The notes: generated from the sequence alone by a model not told the origin. Counted from the first letter of the stretch, positions 1-7,828 are shown. The stretch is DNA of 32,050 nucleotides from Nocardia wallacei (GCF_029869545.1 NZ_JARWQD010000200.1:1-32050), one strand, 5' to 3'. A program made the numbers and translations.

Positions 1-112
1 TTGTCCCCCCCCCGCGGGGCGCCCCGCCGGGCCCGGGGCGGGGGGGCGGCCCCCCGCCCCCCCCGGCCCCGGTAGGGGGGCCACCCCCGGGGGGGTTTTC
101 CCCGGGGGTTTC
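1..112. other. G/C homopolymer low-complexity end
   Basis: Almost pure runs of C and G, with one GTTTTC break, unlike any other stretch in the window. No reading frame, repeat unit or structured element can be assigned. It looks like low-quality sequence at a contig end rather than biology. From about 113 the base composition becomes normal, and the stretch up to 180 is simply the 3' flank of the leftward gene ending at 181. Confidence 0.55.
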
Positions 113-180
113 ACGCACGACCGACCGCCGACGGCATCATCTCCGAGCGTCCGCAGAACGGGGACCGGAGACGCGCCTTC

Positions 181-1173
181 TCAGAAGTCGGTGTACTCGG
201 CGAATCGCTCGCCGGTCGCGGGGTCGCCGTGATAGACCGCTGGTCCATCGTTGAGGTTGATGCGGATCGGCCCGGTGTGATCGAAGGTGTCGATGTGCAC
301 GACACGGCGATCGTCGCTTCGCCCCCGATACACCGTGACCTCGATATCGTCGCGGGCGATCCGATCATCGACAAGTTCGTTGCCGTGCAGGACAACCCGC
401 ACCTCCGCCTCGGGGTCTACCGGATCGATGTGCAGCACGGTGTGCCCGGAATCAGCCTGCTCCGCGCGGAGCGATCCCCACAGCGCGTCGGTGACGACGA
501 TGGGCGTGCTGGTGGCGGACGGCCCGACGGGTGGGGTTTCGGGTTCACGGCCGTGAGTAAGTGCGGTGATGAGGTGCGGCAGGGCGGCGCGGGCCTCGGC
601 GATCGCCTCGTCGAGAAGATCGGACGCGACATCGACCAGCTGGTCTTCGAAGCTGGCGTTCGGCCCGAAATCTGTTCCGACGGAAGCCTCGCCGAGCAGC
701 ACACCAGCTTTGCGCACCGACACCGTGACGACGCGGGCGTCGAGTTCGGTGAACATCCGGGCATCCTCGCGGACCTGCCGCTCGGCCTCGACCTGCGCCG
801 GGCCGCGGGCATATCCGAGTGCCGACAAGTCCGCCCGCCGCGCCGCGACGGTGTAGCAGGGCAGAAAGTACCGCGGAGGATGTCCGTGTGCGATCAGGTC
901 GGTGGCGATGACGTCGGGAGACCACGAATCGGTGTACTCGCCCAACCATGACCGGTCCGGATCGTCGTCCGGGGTAGCTGTCGCGGTCACGACGAGGCCG
1001 GTCAATTCCGGGTCGTCGAGCAGAAATCGAACGGCGTCATCGCCGCAGCATTCATAGGTGCGCGCAGGTTCGAATGCGATCGCGTGACGGTAGGCCACGG
1101 CGGCAGACAGTCCGTTGGTGCGACCGGTCCGGTACCGTCGAATCACGTTGGCGTCGATAGGTGATCGCGACAT
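181..1173 (-). CDS. Hypothetical protein, last gene of the DpdA/methyltransferase operon
   Basis: A 330-aa protein I do not recognise. The ATG at 1173 was chosen because GGAGG lies just upstream; the frame stays open further upstream only inside the preceding gene. It has no signal peptide or membrane segment. The N-terminal half begins with a basic stretch (IRRYRTGRTNG), carries a CC pair near residue 39 and a WLGEYTDSW aromatic patch. A Pro/Thr-rich linker near residues 205-220 leads to a C-terminal part rich in beta-strand-like VVHID and IRINLNDG segments. This suggests two domains. It starts 16 bp after the methyltransferase stop, so it is very probably co-transcribed with the methyltransferase and the DpdA-like gene. 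A role in the same modification process is inference from context only. Confidence 0.8.
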   Translation of the reverse strand: MSRSPIDANVIRRYRTGRTNGLSAAVAYRHAIAFEPARTYECCGDDAVRFLLDDPELTGLVVTATATPDDDPDRSWLGEYTDSWSPDVIATDLIAHGHPPRYFLPCYTVAARRADLSALGYARGPAQVEAERQVREDARMFTELDARVVTVSVRKAGVLLGEASVGTDFGPNASFEDQLVDVASDLLDEAIAEARAALPHLITALTHGREPETPPVGPSATSTPIVVTDALWGSLRAEQADSGHTVLHIDPVDPEAEVRVVLHGNELVDDRIARDDIEVTVYRGRSDDRRVVHIDTFDHTGPIRINLNDGPAVYHGDPATGERFAEYTDF

Positions 1174-1189
1174 GTGCGAGCCTCCAGTT

Positions 1190-2044
1190 CTACGCGGCCG
1201 GCGGTCCGGCAGGTTGAGGCGCTGTCGTAATGGGTCGGCTGAACCGGCGACCTGTGGCCGGCAGGCGGCGGTCGGTGCCCATGATTGCGGAGGGCTGTCC
1301 GGTGAAGTCGCAGACGACGACTTCCGTGGGGACCGGCCGCTGGTGCCAGTCGTCGGCGTAGCAGGTGGTGTCGACGCTGCAACCGGGCTCCAACGCGATA
1401 CCGGTCGCTGTGTGGAACCTCTGGTACTCGGCGTCCGGATTCTCGGTGTAGCAGCGTTTTCCGCTGTGGCTGAACGGTGCCGACTGCTGCGGGACGAGGA
1501 ACACACCATGGCGTGCCAGCTGTGCTGCGACAGCGATGACGTGGTACTCGAATCGCGGACCGCGGTACCCTGGAGCGTCCATTGCGCGACGGACCCGTCC
1601 GAATGGCGGGTTGGCGACAGCGGTATCGAACGAGCGCAGCCGCATGGATGGGACGGTCAGCACGTCGGCGCAGATCCAGGTGGCCTCGGGCATGATTCGC
1701 ATGCCGATCCGGACGTACTCCGGATTGCGTTCCACACAAACGAATTCGCGCGGCGGCTCACTGTTCCAGCGATGGTCGAGTAGGTTTCGGCACGCGAAGC
1801 TCAAGTGGCCGATTCCGGCGCACAGGTCGATGATGCGGGTGCCGACGACGTCGATGCGCATGTCACGCGCCAGCCTCAAAGGCGTGAAATGCGCTCCGTC
1901 CAAACAGTGCTCGGGATCGGCAGCCTCCTGCCAGTGATCGAGGACGAACCTCTTCTCCTGGTCGTCGAGGTCGCGGTCGGCGTCAATCAACTGGCAGGCT
2001 TCACGATGCAGCTTGGTTTGGCTTCTGCTCAATATCGTGGACAT
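1190..2044 (-). CDS. SAM-dependent DNA methyltransferase, N6-adenine type
   Basis: A 284-aa protein. Residues 72-83 (IDLCAGIGHLSF) form the glycine-rich SAM-binding motif I. NPPF at 145-148 is the catalytic motif IV of amino-methyltransferases acting on adenine N6. The HFTP element near residue 52 is also usual in DNA adenine methyltransferases. It is short and has no visible target-recognition domain or restriction partner, which fits phage- or element-type orphan methyltransferases. It begins 15 bp after the stop of the DpdA-like gene and ends 16 bp before the hypothetical gene, so the three form one leftward operon. It probably methylates element or host DNA. RNA or protein as substrate cannot be excluded from sequence alone. 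Confidence 0.8.
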   Translation of the reverse strand: MSTILSRSQTKLHREACQLIDADRDLDDQEKRFVLDHWQEAADPEHCLDGAHFTPLRLARDMRIDVVGTRIIDLCAGIGHLSFACRNLLDHRWNSEPPREFVCVERNPEYVRIGMRIMPEATWICADVLTVPSMRLRSFDTAVANPPFGRVRRAMDAPGYRGPRFEYHVIAVAAQLARHGVFLVPQQSAPFSHSGKRCYTENPDAEYQRFHTATGIALEPGCSVDTTCYADDWHQRPVPTEVVVCDFTGQPSAIMGTDRRLPATGRRFSRPITTAPQPAGPPAA

Positions 2045-2059
2045 ACGAACTTCCTTCGC

Positions 2060-3073
2060 TCAGGCCGCGTCGCCGACGGCTGGGGGCTGGTTGGCCTCGT
2101 GCCGAGGCGCCGCGCGGGTAGGCTCTAACAGCGAAATCTGGTCGGACGCTGGGAGACCGGAGCGCAACTGGGCCGCTGCGGTCTGGCGTGGTGGGCGTGG
2201 GATCGGCTGCGCGGGAACAGGGTCGGACCACAGGCCGGGGTCGGCGGCGGCCACACGCTCGGCGCAGGCGCGCAACGCGTCCATAGCCTTTTCGCGCCAG
2301 TGCAGGGCATAACGGAAACAGTTTCGGCAATCGGTGATCACGCGTTCGCCGGTGACCGGGTCCGGGCGAGACAGGTGCTCACAATCGGGTAGCCGGACAC
2401 GGGCAGTGCGAGACGCCATCGACCAGGCTTGGCTATCACTGCTGTGGAGTAGGTGACCGGCCAACGCCAGCGCATTCAATGACACGCCGAATCCGTGCAT
2501 TTTCATGCCCAGCGGCGCGAGAGCGGCAAGGACCCGGGCCACGTCTCGGGCGCGGTTCTTGCGGCAGATGCTTCCGATTCCGACCCACCGGCCCGTGAGG
2601 TCGATACCGGCCTCTAGGTAGTGGTGATAGTGCTCGACGTAATCGTGCGGATGCCAGCCCTGCAACGTGGGTAGCCACGGCACGAAATCGAACTGCTCGG
2701 TCAGATACAGAAAGTTCTCCAGAGTCGCCTGCTGGTGCTGGCTCACGGTCGATCCGGTGAACCGTAGGCATCCGGGTTCGCAAGGCACGTCTTGGATCCC
2801 GACGAACAACGGTGGCCCGATGTCCTCGATCAGCCGAGTCCATAGCGCCCCGTATTCGTCGGGATGCGCCCACCAGGGATGCCCGCGCGGATCGGCGGTC
2901 AGCATGACCGCCGAATACGCTCCCGAGTCCCCGGCATACGGGGCCCGGATTGCTTTGACCGGGAACTTCTCGCCGCGAGAGCGATACGACGCCAGTCGTT
3001 TTGCTGACACGAACACCGGTACCGGAGACGCGGTCATCAGGCTGGGTTGGCCGATTCCCAGGAAGAACAGCAT
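2060..3073 (-). CDS. DpdA-like 7-deazaguanine DNA transglycosylase family protein
   Basis: A 337-aa protein starting MLFFLGIGQP. It resembles the DpdA branch of the tRNA-guanine transglycosylase superfamily, which exchanges guanine in DNA for preQ0-type bases. Visible features: a DSGAYS motif (Asp49) like the DSGGFQ substrate-binding motif of TGT; WLPTLQGW at 133-140; GIGSICR at 165-171; HGFGVS at 193-198; SSDSQAW with Asp213 at the expected nucleophile position; and a probable zinc site C231-x-H233 with C249-x2-C252. The frame is open further upstream, but that part lacks family features and runs into the large palindrome. I see no clear Shine-Dalgarno for this ATG. The C-terminal ~60 residues are Pro/Arg-rich. 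First gene of the three-gene operon. No preQ0 synthesis genes are visible nearby, so the precursor would have to come from elsewhere. Confidence 0.75.
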   Translation of the reverse strand: MLFFLGIGQPSLMTASPVPVFVSAKRLASYRSRGEKFPVKAIRAPYAGDSGAYSAVMLTADPRGHPWWAHPDEYGALWTRLIEDIGPPLFVGIQDVPCEPGCLRFTGSTVSQHQQATLENFLYLTEQFDFVPWLPTLQGWHPHDYVEHYHHYLEAGIDLTGRWVGIGSICRKNRARDVARVLAALAPLGMKMHGFGVSLNALALAGHLLHSSDSQAWSMASRTARVRLPDCEHLSRPDPVTGERVITDCRNCFRYALHWREKAMDALRACAERVAAADPGLWSDPVPAQPIPRPPRQTAAAQLRSGLPASDQISLLEPTRAAPRHEANQPPAVGDAA

Positions 3074-3303
3074 CCGGCGGGCCGGGTCGAGATGATCAGC
3101 GCTGGTGGTCCACGGCGTGAGGGGTCCCCACGCGGTATCGCATCGTTCGATCGATGCAGCGGCCGTCGAGAGGAAGTGAGGCAGATTAGAATTCTCAATA
3201 GGCAGGGACTGCAAAGGACCTCCCAAAAAATCAGGTATTTCGGGAAATCTCAGAGGGTGTTGAGTGGGAAGCCCGCGGTCGAGAAGGCGGTTTCTCGAAC
3301 AGG

Positions 3304-3448
3304 AGGGCAGCGTTCGCGGGTCGGCGGGCCGGCCGTTCAGTCCGCCTTGGCGGCGGAAAAGGGGTGTCAAGCCGCACGCTTTTCGCGGCTTGACACCCCC
3401 CGCCGCCAAGGCAGACTGATAAGGCCCGCCGACCCGCGAACTTGCCCT
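3304..3448. repeat. Large imperfect palindrome (~145 nt) upstream of the DpdA operon
   Basis: Two arms fold on each other almost completely. 3361-3375 (GGGGTGTCAAGCCGC) pairs perfectly with 3385-3399 around a 9-nt loop. 3341-3356 pairs with 3400-3415 with one mismatch. 3312-3330 pairs perfectly with 3423-3441 over 19 bp. Small bulges separate these blocks. There is no convincing gene in 3074-3665 apart from this structure. It could be a strong bidirectional terminator, a cruciform-forming regulatory site or a MITE-like insertion. Its outer parts resemble the simpler hairpin at 5051-5126. Confidence 0.85.
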
Positions 3449-3665
3449 GTCGTCTACTCAATTCGCGCCGTTCTCGCGTCGATGCGACGGACCGCCGGGG
3501 TTCGCGCCTGATCCTCTGCACGTGCGCCCGGCGGCACCGTTCGACGGGTTGGTCACCCGAAGGCGGCGCGCCTCCATTCGCGAAAGGGTGGCTCAGCGCG
3601 GCGTACGCGATGCGTTGCGGGTGTACATTCGATACCCATCATTCTTTTGAGCGAGCAGGGGACCG

Positions 3666-4290
3666 ATGGACCTTTTCACCGACGTTCTATTTGACCCGCA
3701 CACTGAGCGGCCTTGGAAGTTCCCGGCCCCGGGCGTCGAGTACGTGGGTGAGATCGTCACCGCTCCCTACGTGTGCCGGCGGCTGGGACATTAACGACCA
3801 GCCGGAATTCACCCGAGACGGTGTTCCACGATGGGCGTTGTGGACAACCGTGGACACCGCAGAGGGAACGCGCGGATTCTGCGTCGACAGCAATTCGATT
3901 GCAAAGGCATTCAACGGCCGCGCGGGCGAGCGCAACCTGCGCCGCTGGGCTGCCGAGTGGCAGGTCGGGGGGCAACTGCGGCTCCGGTGGACGCCGGATG
4001 ACAGCGGCCGCCGGATCTACCGGGGCCGATATACCCCATCCGAGCCCGATGGGCGGCGATCGCGGGCGCATAGTAAAATCAGACAGAGCGCGTCGATCGT
4101 CTGGCGCGGAGCGTGGGTGGAGCACCGGTTCGCCAGGACTGCCCTTAGCCGCTCGAGAGACCAGGGAACGTACACAAGCGGCAGCACAGTCGATCGGGAC
4201 AGACGATCGAGCGACCGGGCCAGCCGAGGATCCTTCCCTGGAGAGAATTCATGGCCTCGCCTCGCCCTGTTCCCCCTCGTCATTCGCTGA
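3666..4290 (+). pseudogene. Possible frameshifted small gene
   Basis: An ATG at 3666 with GGGGA just upstream opens a plausible protein (MDLFTDVLFDPHTERPWKF) that stops after 42 codons at TAA 3792-3794. In the next frame, starting right there, the sequence continues as a convincing protein (DINDQPEFTRDGVPRWALW, then a Trp/Arg-rich stretch) with G/C-rich third positions up to about 4060. Removing one G from the GGG at 3784-3786 would join them as CRRLDINDQPEF. I infer one gene with a single-base insertion, by mutation or sequencing error, or two unrelated small ORFs. The tail after ~4060 is less gene-like and overlaps the next start. I recognise no family. Confidence 0.4.
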
Positions 4291-4535
4291 TCAGTTGGAC
4301 ACTCGACGATGACCGTACGCGCCGCGCCGAGAAGCTCATCGTCACAAGCGGTCTGGTCGTAATCGCGGTGCTGGCCCCGATCGCGATGCTCGTCACCGTC
4401 GCGCTTTCATGGACCCCTATCGCCGGTATCGGCCTGGGCGGCCTCGTTGCAGGTGCCTGTATAACGGTCGCGCGACCTGCCATCGGACGTTTTCGCGGTC
4501 GACGACCGGTATCTCGATTCGCTGAATCGGCGTAG
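4251..4535 (+). CDS. Small membrane protein, hypothetical
   Basis: A 94-aa protein with GGAGAG five bases before the ATG. After a short, mostly polar N-terminus (ISWTLDDDRTRRAEKL), two hydrophobic stretches at about residues 30-50 and 54-74 look like a pair of transmembrane helices with a very short turn, followed by an Arg-rich tail. The charge pattern puts both ends in the cytoplasm. No family recognised. It sits among element genes and may be element-encoded. The hairpin topology recalls small membrane proteins of actinobacterial conjugative elements, but that is only a resemblance. Confidence 0.6.
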   Translation: MASPRPVPPRHSLISWTLDDDRTRRAEKLIVTSGLVVIAVLAPIAMLVTVALSWTPIAGIGLGGLVAGACITVARPAIGRFRGRRPVSRFAESA

Positions 4536-4704
4536 ATCGCCGAACCCGGGGAAGCGATACCCGAAAATGCCGAGGAGTACCCGCGTCCGCCGGGGGCGTA
4601 CCGAAATCAGACTGATATAAGTAACGGTCGGTTTGTTTCATAGGCTGGACCTGGCTCGTCGAAAGTCCCGTCCCAGCAGGCTCGCTCCGGGGAGGTCGAT
4701 CGAT

Positions 4705-4926
4705 ATGGGTGTACGGCAATACGCAGTAGTCACTGTGGTAGCCGCTGCGACAGTCACGGCGGTGGTGTTCATGGGTGGCGCAGCCAGCGCGCAGCCGCCC
4801 GCTCCGGGGCAGCCCTGCTCCACTGAAGGTGCGACTTCCACCGATGCCGATGGCCGGACCATGTGGTGTAACCCGAAGATGACCGGGGACCACGGGCTCG
4901 TCTGGCAGTACCGGCCAGCAGGCTGA
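4705..4926 (+). CDS. Small secreted protein, hypothetical
   Basis: A 73-aa protein. The ATG at 4705 is supported by GGAGG nine bases upstream. The N-terminus is a clear Sec signal peptide: a hydrophobic AVVTVVAAATVTAVVF core and GAASA as likely cleavage site, leaving about 45 mature residues. The mature part begins PPAPGQPC and has two cysteines (the second in TMWCNP), which could form one disulfide. It ends LVWQYRPAG. The composition is typical of short exported proteins of mycolata, whose functions are unknown. A TATAAG sequence near 4615 is a possible -10 box. It lies between element genes, so element origin is likely but not shown. Confidence 0.7.
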   Translation: MGVRQYAVVTVVAAATVTAVVFMGGAASAQPPAPGQPCSTEGATSTDADGRTMWCNPKMTGDHGLVWQYRPAG

Positions 4927-5050
4927 CTTCGGGACGCGGAAACCCAAGGATGCGATGGGAACAAGAAGTCCCGCGTCCGGAATGTGCGTGTCATCGAAAC
5001 AGATTTGGAAGCAGCACAATTCGATGAGTGGAGGTTGGATTCCCTGGGGC

Positions 5051-5080
5051 CGGCGGGCCCGGTTGTTCAGCCCGCCGACC
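5051..5080 (-). terminator. Hairpin after the DUF2637-like gene
   Basis: CGGCGGGC (5051-5058) pairs with GCCCGCCG (5070-5077) around an 11-nt loop, 26 bp past the stop of the leftward gene ending at 5106. There is no U-tract, so it would be a weak intrinsic terminator or an mRNA-stabilising structure. The block 5051-5126 matches the outer part of the palindrome region at 3314-3477. Confidence 0.5.
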
Positions 5081-5105
5081 GGTGGAGAACGTCCTGTTGG
5101 CCACC

Positions 5106-6146
5106 TCAATCCGCGTCGTTCTCGCGGAGGATCATGTGTGTGAGTGCCGCTCCCATTCCGAGCACGACAACCGGCAGGCACGCGACCATCGTCGTGATCG
5201 GCCACGGTGCGGTCCGGGTTCCCGCGGCCTGCATGAGGTTGTAGGCGATTTGCCCGGCAGCGCCGAGCGTCAAGCTACTGATGGCCGACCATTTGGCGTA
5301 GTTGACGGTCTTCGCGGTCCGGATGCGACCCGACAACCAGACGTACAAGGCGTACGACGCGTAAGCCTCGACACCGATCGGCAGCGTGATCGCGGTGTTG
5401 AGGCGGGCGGAATCCCAGATGCCCGGCAAGGGATGGATGACCCCGAACCCGGTCAGCTCACCCAGACCGACCCAACCGGACCACACGGCCACAAATGCGG
5501 GCAGCGCGATCAGCAGCACAGGCCAAATCCTGACCGGGCGAGACGACGTTCGCGGTGCCTCAGCCGCTCGAGCATCGAGACCGGATCCGTCGTCGCTGGC
5601 GTCGTCGACCTTCGCCTCATCGAATAGTGACGCGTCGACCTGGCGGTCGTCGGGCAGGGATTCACCAACACGCGACACGTCGATCTGACTATTTGTAGGA
5701 GGCTCTGTAATTGACGCGTCTGGCTGCTGTTCGGGTTCGAGTGTCGTCACCTCGGTGACCGTGTCCTCCGTATCCGAGGGGCCGAGGCCGTCAAGCGACG
5801 CAGGCAAGTCGGCGTCGTCGGCGGCGGGAGCGTGCCGATCCGAAACGGCAGGGCGGGGTCGGCGGTGGTGAGTGCGCCGCCAGTCGTTGACGACGGTCGA
5901 TGCGTGCTGTCGTGAGACCTGTGCTCCGCAGCGCGCCAGTATCGAGCGCACGTCGTCGGTTGTCGGGTCTCCGAACAGCTCGCACACGAGCTGCATCATG
6001 TCCTTCTTGGTCGAGCACCCTTCGAGGGCTGCTCGGAGCATCACATTGTCGGGCGCCCGCTCCGACGGGTGGAAGCCTTCGGAAAGCGGCGCCATTGCGC
6101 CTTCGTTGCCGGGGCGTCTCGTAGGACACGTCGCTTCGATGGTCAT
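5106..6146 (-). CDS. DUF2637-like integral membrane protein of integrative elements
   Basis: A 346-aa protein. Residues 1-90 are a soluble domain with a helical, partly charged pattern (LVCELFGDPTTDDVRSILAR), possibly DNA-binding. Residues ~90-195 are an acidic, Ser/Thr/Pro-rich linker. The C-terminal half holds four hydrophobic helices (WPVLLIALPAFVAVWSGWV; the AITLPIGVEAYASYAL helix; a helix around ISSLTLGAAGQIAYNL; the final VVVLGMGAALTHMIL). This arrangement is typical of DUF2637-type proteins found beside integrases in actinobacterial integrative and conjugative elements. Their biochemical role is not settled; a part in DNA transfer or membrane anchoring is usually assumed. The start codon lies 22 bp after the integrase stop, so the two are co-transcribed. 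ATG 6146 is preceded by AGGGA. Confidence 0.75.
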   Translation of the reverse strand: MTIEATCPTRRPGNEGAMAPLSEGFHPSERAPDNVMLRAALEGCSTKKDMMQLVCELFGDPTTDDVRSILARCGAQVSRQHASTVVNDWRRTHHRRPRPAVSDRHAPAADDADLPASLDGLGPSDTEDTVTEVTTLEPEQQPDASITEPPTNSQIDVSRVGESLPDDRQVDASLFDEAKVDDASDDGSGLDARAAEAPRTSSRPVRIWPVLLIALPAFVAVWSGWVGLGELTGFGVIHPLPGIWDSARLNTAITLPIGVEAYASYALYVWLSGRIRTAKTVNYAKWSAISSLTLGAAGQIAYNLMQAAGTRTAPWPITTMVACLPVVVLGMGAALTHMILRENDAD

Positions 6147-6168
6147 TTGTTGTCCCTATCCGGCCTGT

Positions 6169-7194
6169 TCACGCCGCTGCGGCGAGTGGATGGTGCTCGC
6201 CGGTCAAGGTGGCCAGCGCCAATGCGATTTCCTCGAGGCTGGCTCGGGTGTAGATGACGGTCGAGCCCTCGGATTTCCCTGTGGCGTGCCCGGCATAGGC
6301 GCGGGCAACGGCGAAGCCGAAGTTGCGTTCCACCCATTTCAGGGTCGTGTGCCGTAGCCAGTGGATGCTGATCTGCTGTTTTTCGACCCACGGCAATTCG
6401 AGCCCGATGCGGGTCCACAGGCCGTCGTAGCGGCGGCGGGTGAGCGGCTTGCCGTTGCGGTAGCGCAGCAATTGTTCATCGGGTTGAGCGCCGCGCTCGC
6501 GGGCATGATGTAGCAGGTTCGCCATCAGCGTGGGCGAGATCGGTTGCCAGCGAGGGATCTTGCCTTTCTCCACGAGGTAGATCAGGCTTTGCTGCGGGTC
6601 GAGGTCGTCGAGGCGCAAGCCCAGGGCGCCGCCGCGGCGGCAGGCGGTCTCGGCGTGCAGGCGAAGCAGCAGCGTGTCCAGGTCCGGGTCGTTGCCGGTG
6701 GTCGCGGCCACCCGCGCGATGTCGGCGAGCTGTTCGAGCGGCAAGCCGCGTCTGGTGGACGGGACGCGGCGCGGTTTGGCGACTCGTTTGGCCGGGTTGT
6801 CACCGGGTCGGAGGAAGCCGTCGGTCTCGGCGTGCTTGTAGAGGAAGCGCAGAGCGGCGATCATCGCCTCGGCGGCTCCGCGGCCGTCGCGGGCGTTGCG
6901 GTCCTGTTTGGCGTTGCGGCGCGCGGTGTCGCGCATCTCGGTGATGTCTGTGGTGGTGGGTTCGTCGATTCGGCGGGAGCCCCATTCCCGCTCGAGGTAT
7001 TTCCAGTGGGTGTTGTAGGTGCGCAGCGTGCTCGGCGAGGTCACCCGTTCGCGGACGACGGGGATGTACTCGGCGAATGTCGGCGCGGGCGGGCGGATGT
7101 CGAGCAGATCGGCGGGGGTGATGCCCATCCGGGCGAGCAGGGTGCGTGCGGCGTCGAGTTCGGTGGAGGTGATCGCGGGGGTGGCGGTTGTCAT
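6169..7194 (-). CDS. Tyrosine site-specific integrase
   Basis: A 341-aa tyrosine recombinase. Residues ~38-125 form the SAM-like core-binding domain (FAEYIPVVRERVTSPSTLRTY onward). The catalytic domain shows Arg186/187 in ACRRGGAL, the beta-hairpin Lys212, H278-x2-R281 in IHWLRHTT, His303 in AGHATGKS and the nucleophile Tyr315 in VIYTRAS. All catalytic positions are present, so it should be active. Its start overlaps the stop of the AbrB-type gene by four bases (ATGA), showing translational coupling. It reads away from the tRNA-Lys gene whose 3' end lies ~560 bp away, the classic layout for an element inserted in the 3' end of a tRNA gene. Integration into tRNA-Lys is therefore inferred. Confidence 0.92.
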   Translation of the reverse strand: MTTATPAITSTELDAARTLLARMGITPADLLDIRPPAPTFAEYIPVVRERVTSPSTLRTYNTHWKYLEREWGSRRIDEPTTTDITEMRDTARRNAKQDRNARDGRGAAEAMIAALRFLYKHAETDGFLRPGDNPAKRVAKPRRVPSTRRGLPLEQLADIARVAATTGNDPDLDTLLLRLHAETACRRGGALGLRLDDLDPQQSLIYLVEKGKIPRWQPISPTLMANLLHHARERGAQPDEQLLRYRNGKPLTRRRYDGLWTRIGLELPWVEKQQISIHWLRHTTLKWVERNFGFAVARAYAGHATGKSEGSTVIYTRASLEEIALALATLTGEHHPLAAAA

Positions 7195-7619
7195 GGCTGC
7201 TCACCGCCGTCGATGCGGTCGCGGATCTCGGCGACCAGGTCCGCGAGCGCGGTTTGGCAGACGATGATCAGCCGTCTCTGGTCGGGGTGGGCGGCCAGTA
7301 GCACACGGTCGCCCTTGCGCAGGCGGATCGCCCTGCGGATGTCCGCGGGTACGGAGAGTTGGCCGTTGCGGGCGATCGCGTGACCACCGGGCTCACCCTC
7401 GGTGACCAGCAGGACGCCGGGCGCGGCCGGCCGGATCCGGATCGGCGTGCCCGGGGTCCAGCCGAGTGAGCCGAGTATCGCGCTTTCGGCCAGACGGCCC
7501 GCGTGGTTGACCAGGACCGAGCCGTATACGACACGAATCCTGTCCAGCGAGGTCGGCTGCATCCGGTCCAGCCGCCCGCCCCGCAACCGCGCCGGTGGCG
7601 TGCCCGGGTCCGGAGGCAC
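7191..7619 (-). CDS. AbrB/SpoVT-type DNA-binding protein coupled to the integrase
   Basis: About 142 aa with the GTG at 7619. The C-terminal part contains a clear swapped-hairpin AbrB signature (GQLSVPADIRRAIRLRKGD, then VLLAAHPDQRRLIIV). Ahead of it is a segment (LDRIRVVYGSVLVNHAGRLA) also seen in actinobacterial element proteins. The start is uncertain: ATG 7562 and GTG 7658 are alternatives, and the frame even runs back into the tRNA gene, which cannot be coding. None has a good ribosome site. It is followed by the integrase with a 4-bp overlap. The 26-bp palindrome at 7696-7721 is a good candidate for its operator, so it may autoregulate and control integrase expression. Confidence 0.75.
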   Translation of the reverse strand: MPPDPGTPPARLRGGRLDRMQPTSLDRIRVVYGSVLVNHAGRLAESAILGSLGWTPGTPIRIRPAAPGVLLVTEGEPGGHAIARNGQLSVPADIRRAIRLRKGDRVLLAAHPDQRRLIIVCQTALADLVAEIRDRIDGGEQP

Positions 7620-7695
7620 GACACTGTGATCGGGCGTCGCGCCGGGCGTGGGCAGCACGAACGGGAACGAGCCGCTGGTGTTCGGTGTCTGTTCA

Positions 7696-7721
7696 GCGTG
7701 TTCTAGCGCGCTAGAACACGC
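7696..7721. promoter_or_regulatory. 26-bp perfect palindrome, likely operator of the integrase operon
   Basis: The left arm GCGTGTTCTAGCG (7696-7708) is exactly complementary to the right arm (7709-7721) with no spacer. It lies between the tRNA-Lys 3' end and the AbrB-type gene, where the operon promoter should be. A dyad binding site for a dimeric repressor is the simplest reading. An integrase arm or core site is the alternative. Confidence 0.7.
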
Positions 7722-7755
7722 AATACTGGGAAGGTGTCCACAGGTACCAAAAGGG

Positions 7756-7828
<73 letters not shown>

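Noticed and set aside
1174..1509. Upstream extension of the 330-aa protein
   Set aside because: It lies wholly within the methyltransferase gene in another frame, is Ser/Pro/Thr-rich, and the ATG at 1173 has a good ribosome site.
3074..3409. N-terminal extension of the DpdA-like protein
   Set aside because: The family begins at MLFFLGI, and the extension runs through the palindrome with non-protein-like sequence.
1..7755. Second copy of the tRNA-Lys 3' end as the other attachment site
   Set aside because: Not seen anywhere left of the integrase; the other end is probably outside the window.
1..7755. preQ0/queuosine synthesis genes next to the DpdA-like gene
   Set aside because: No GTP cyclohydrolase, QueC, QueD, QueE or QueF-like protein can be recognised in the element part.
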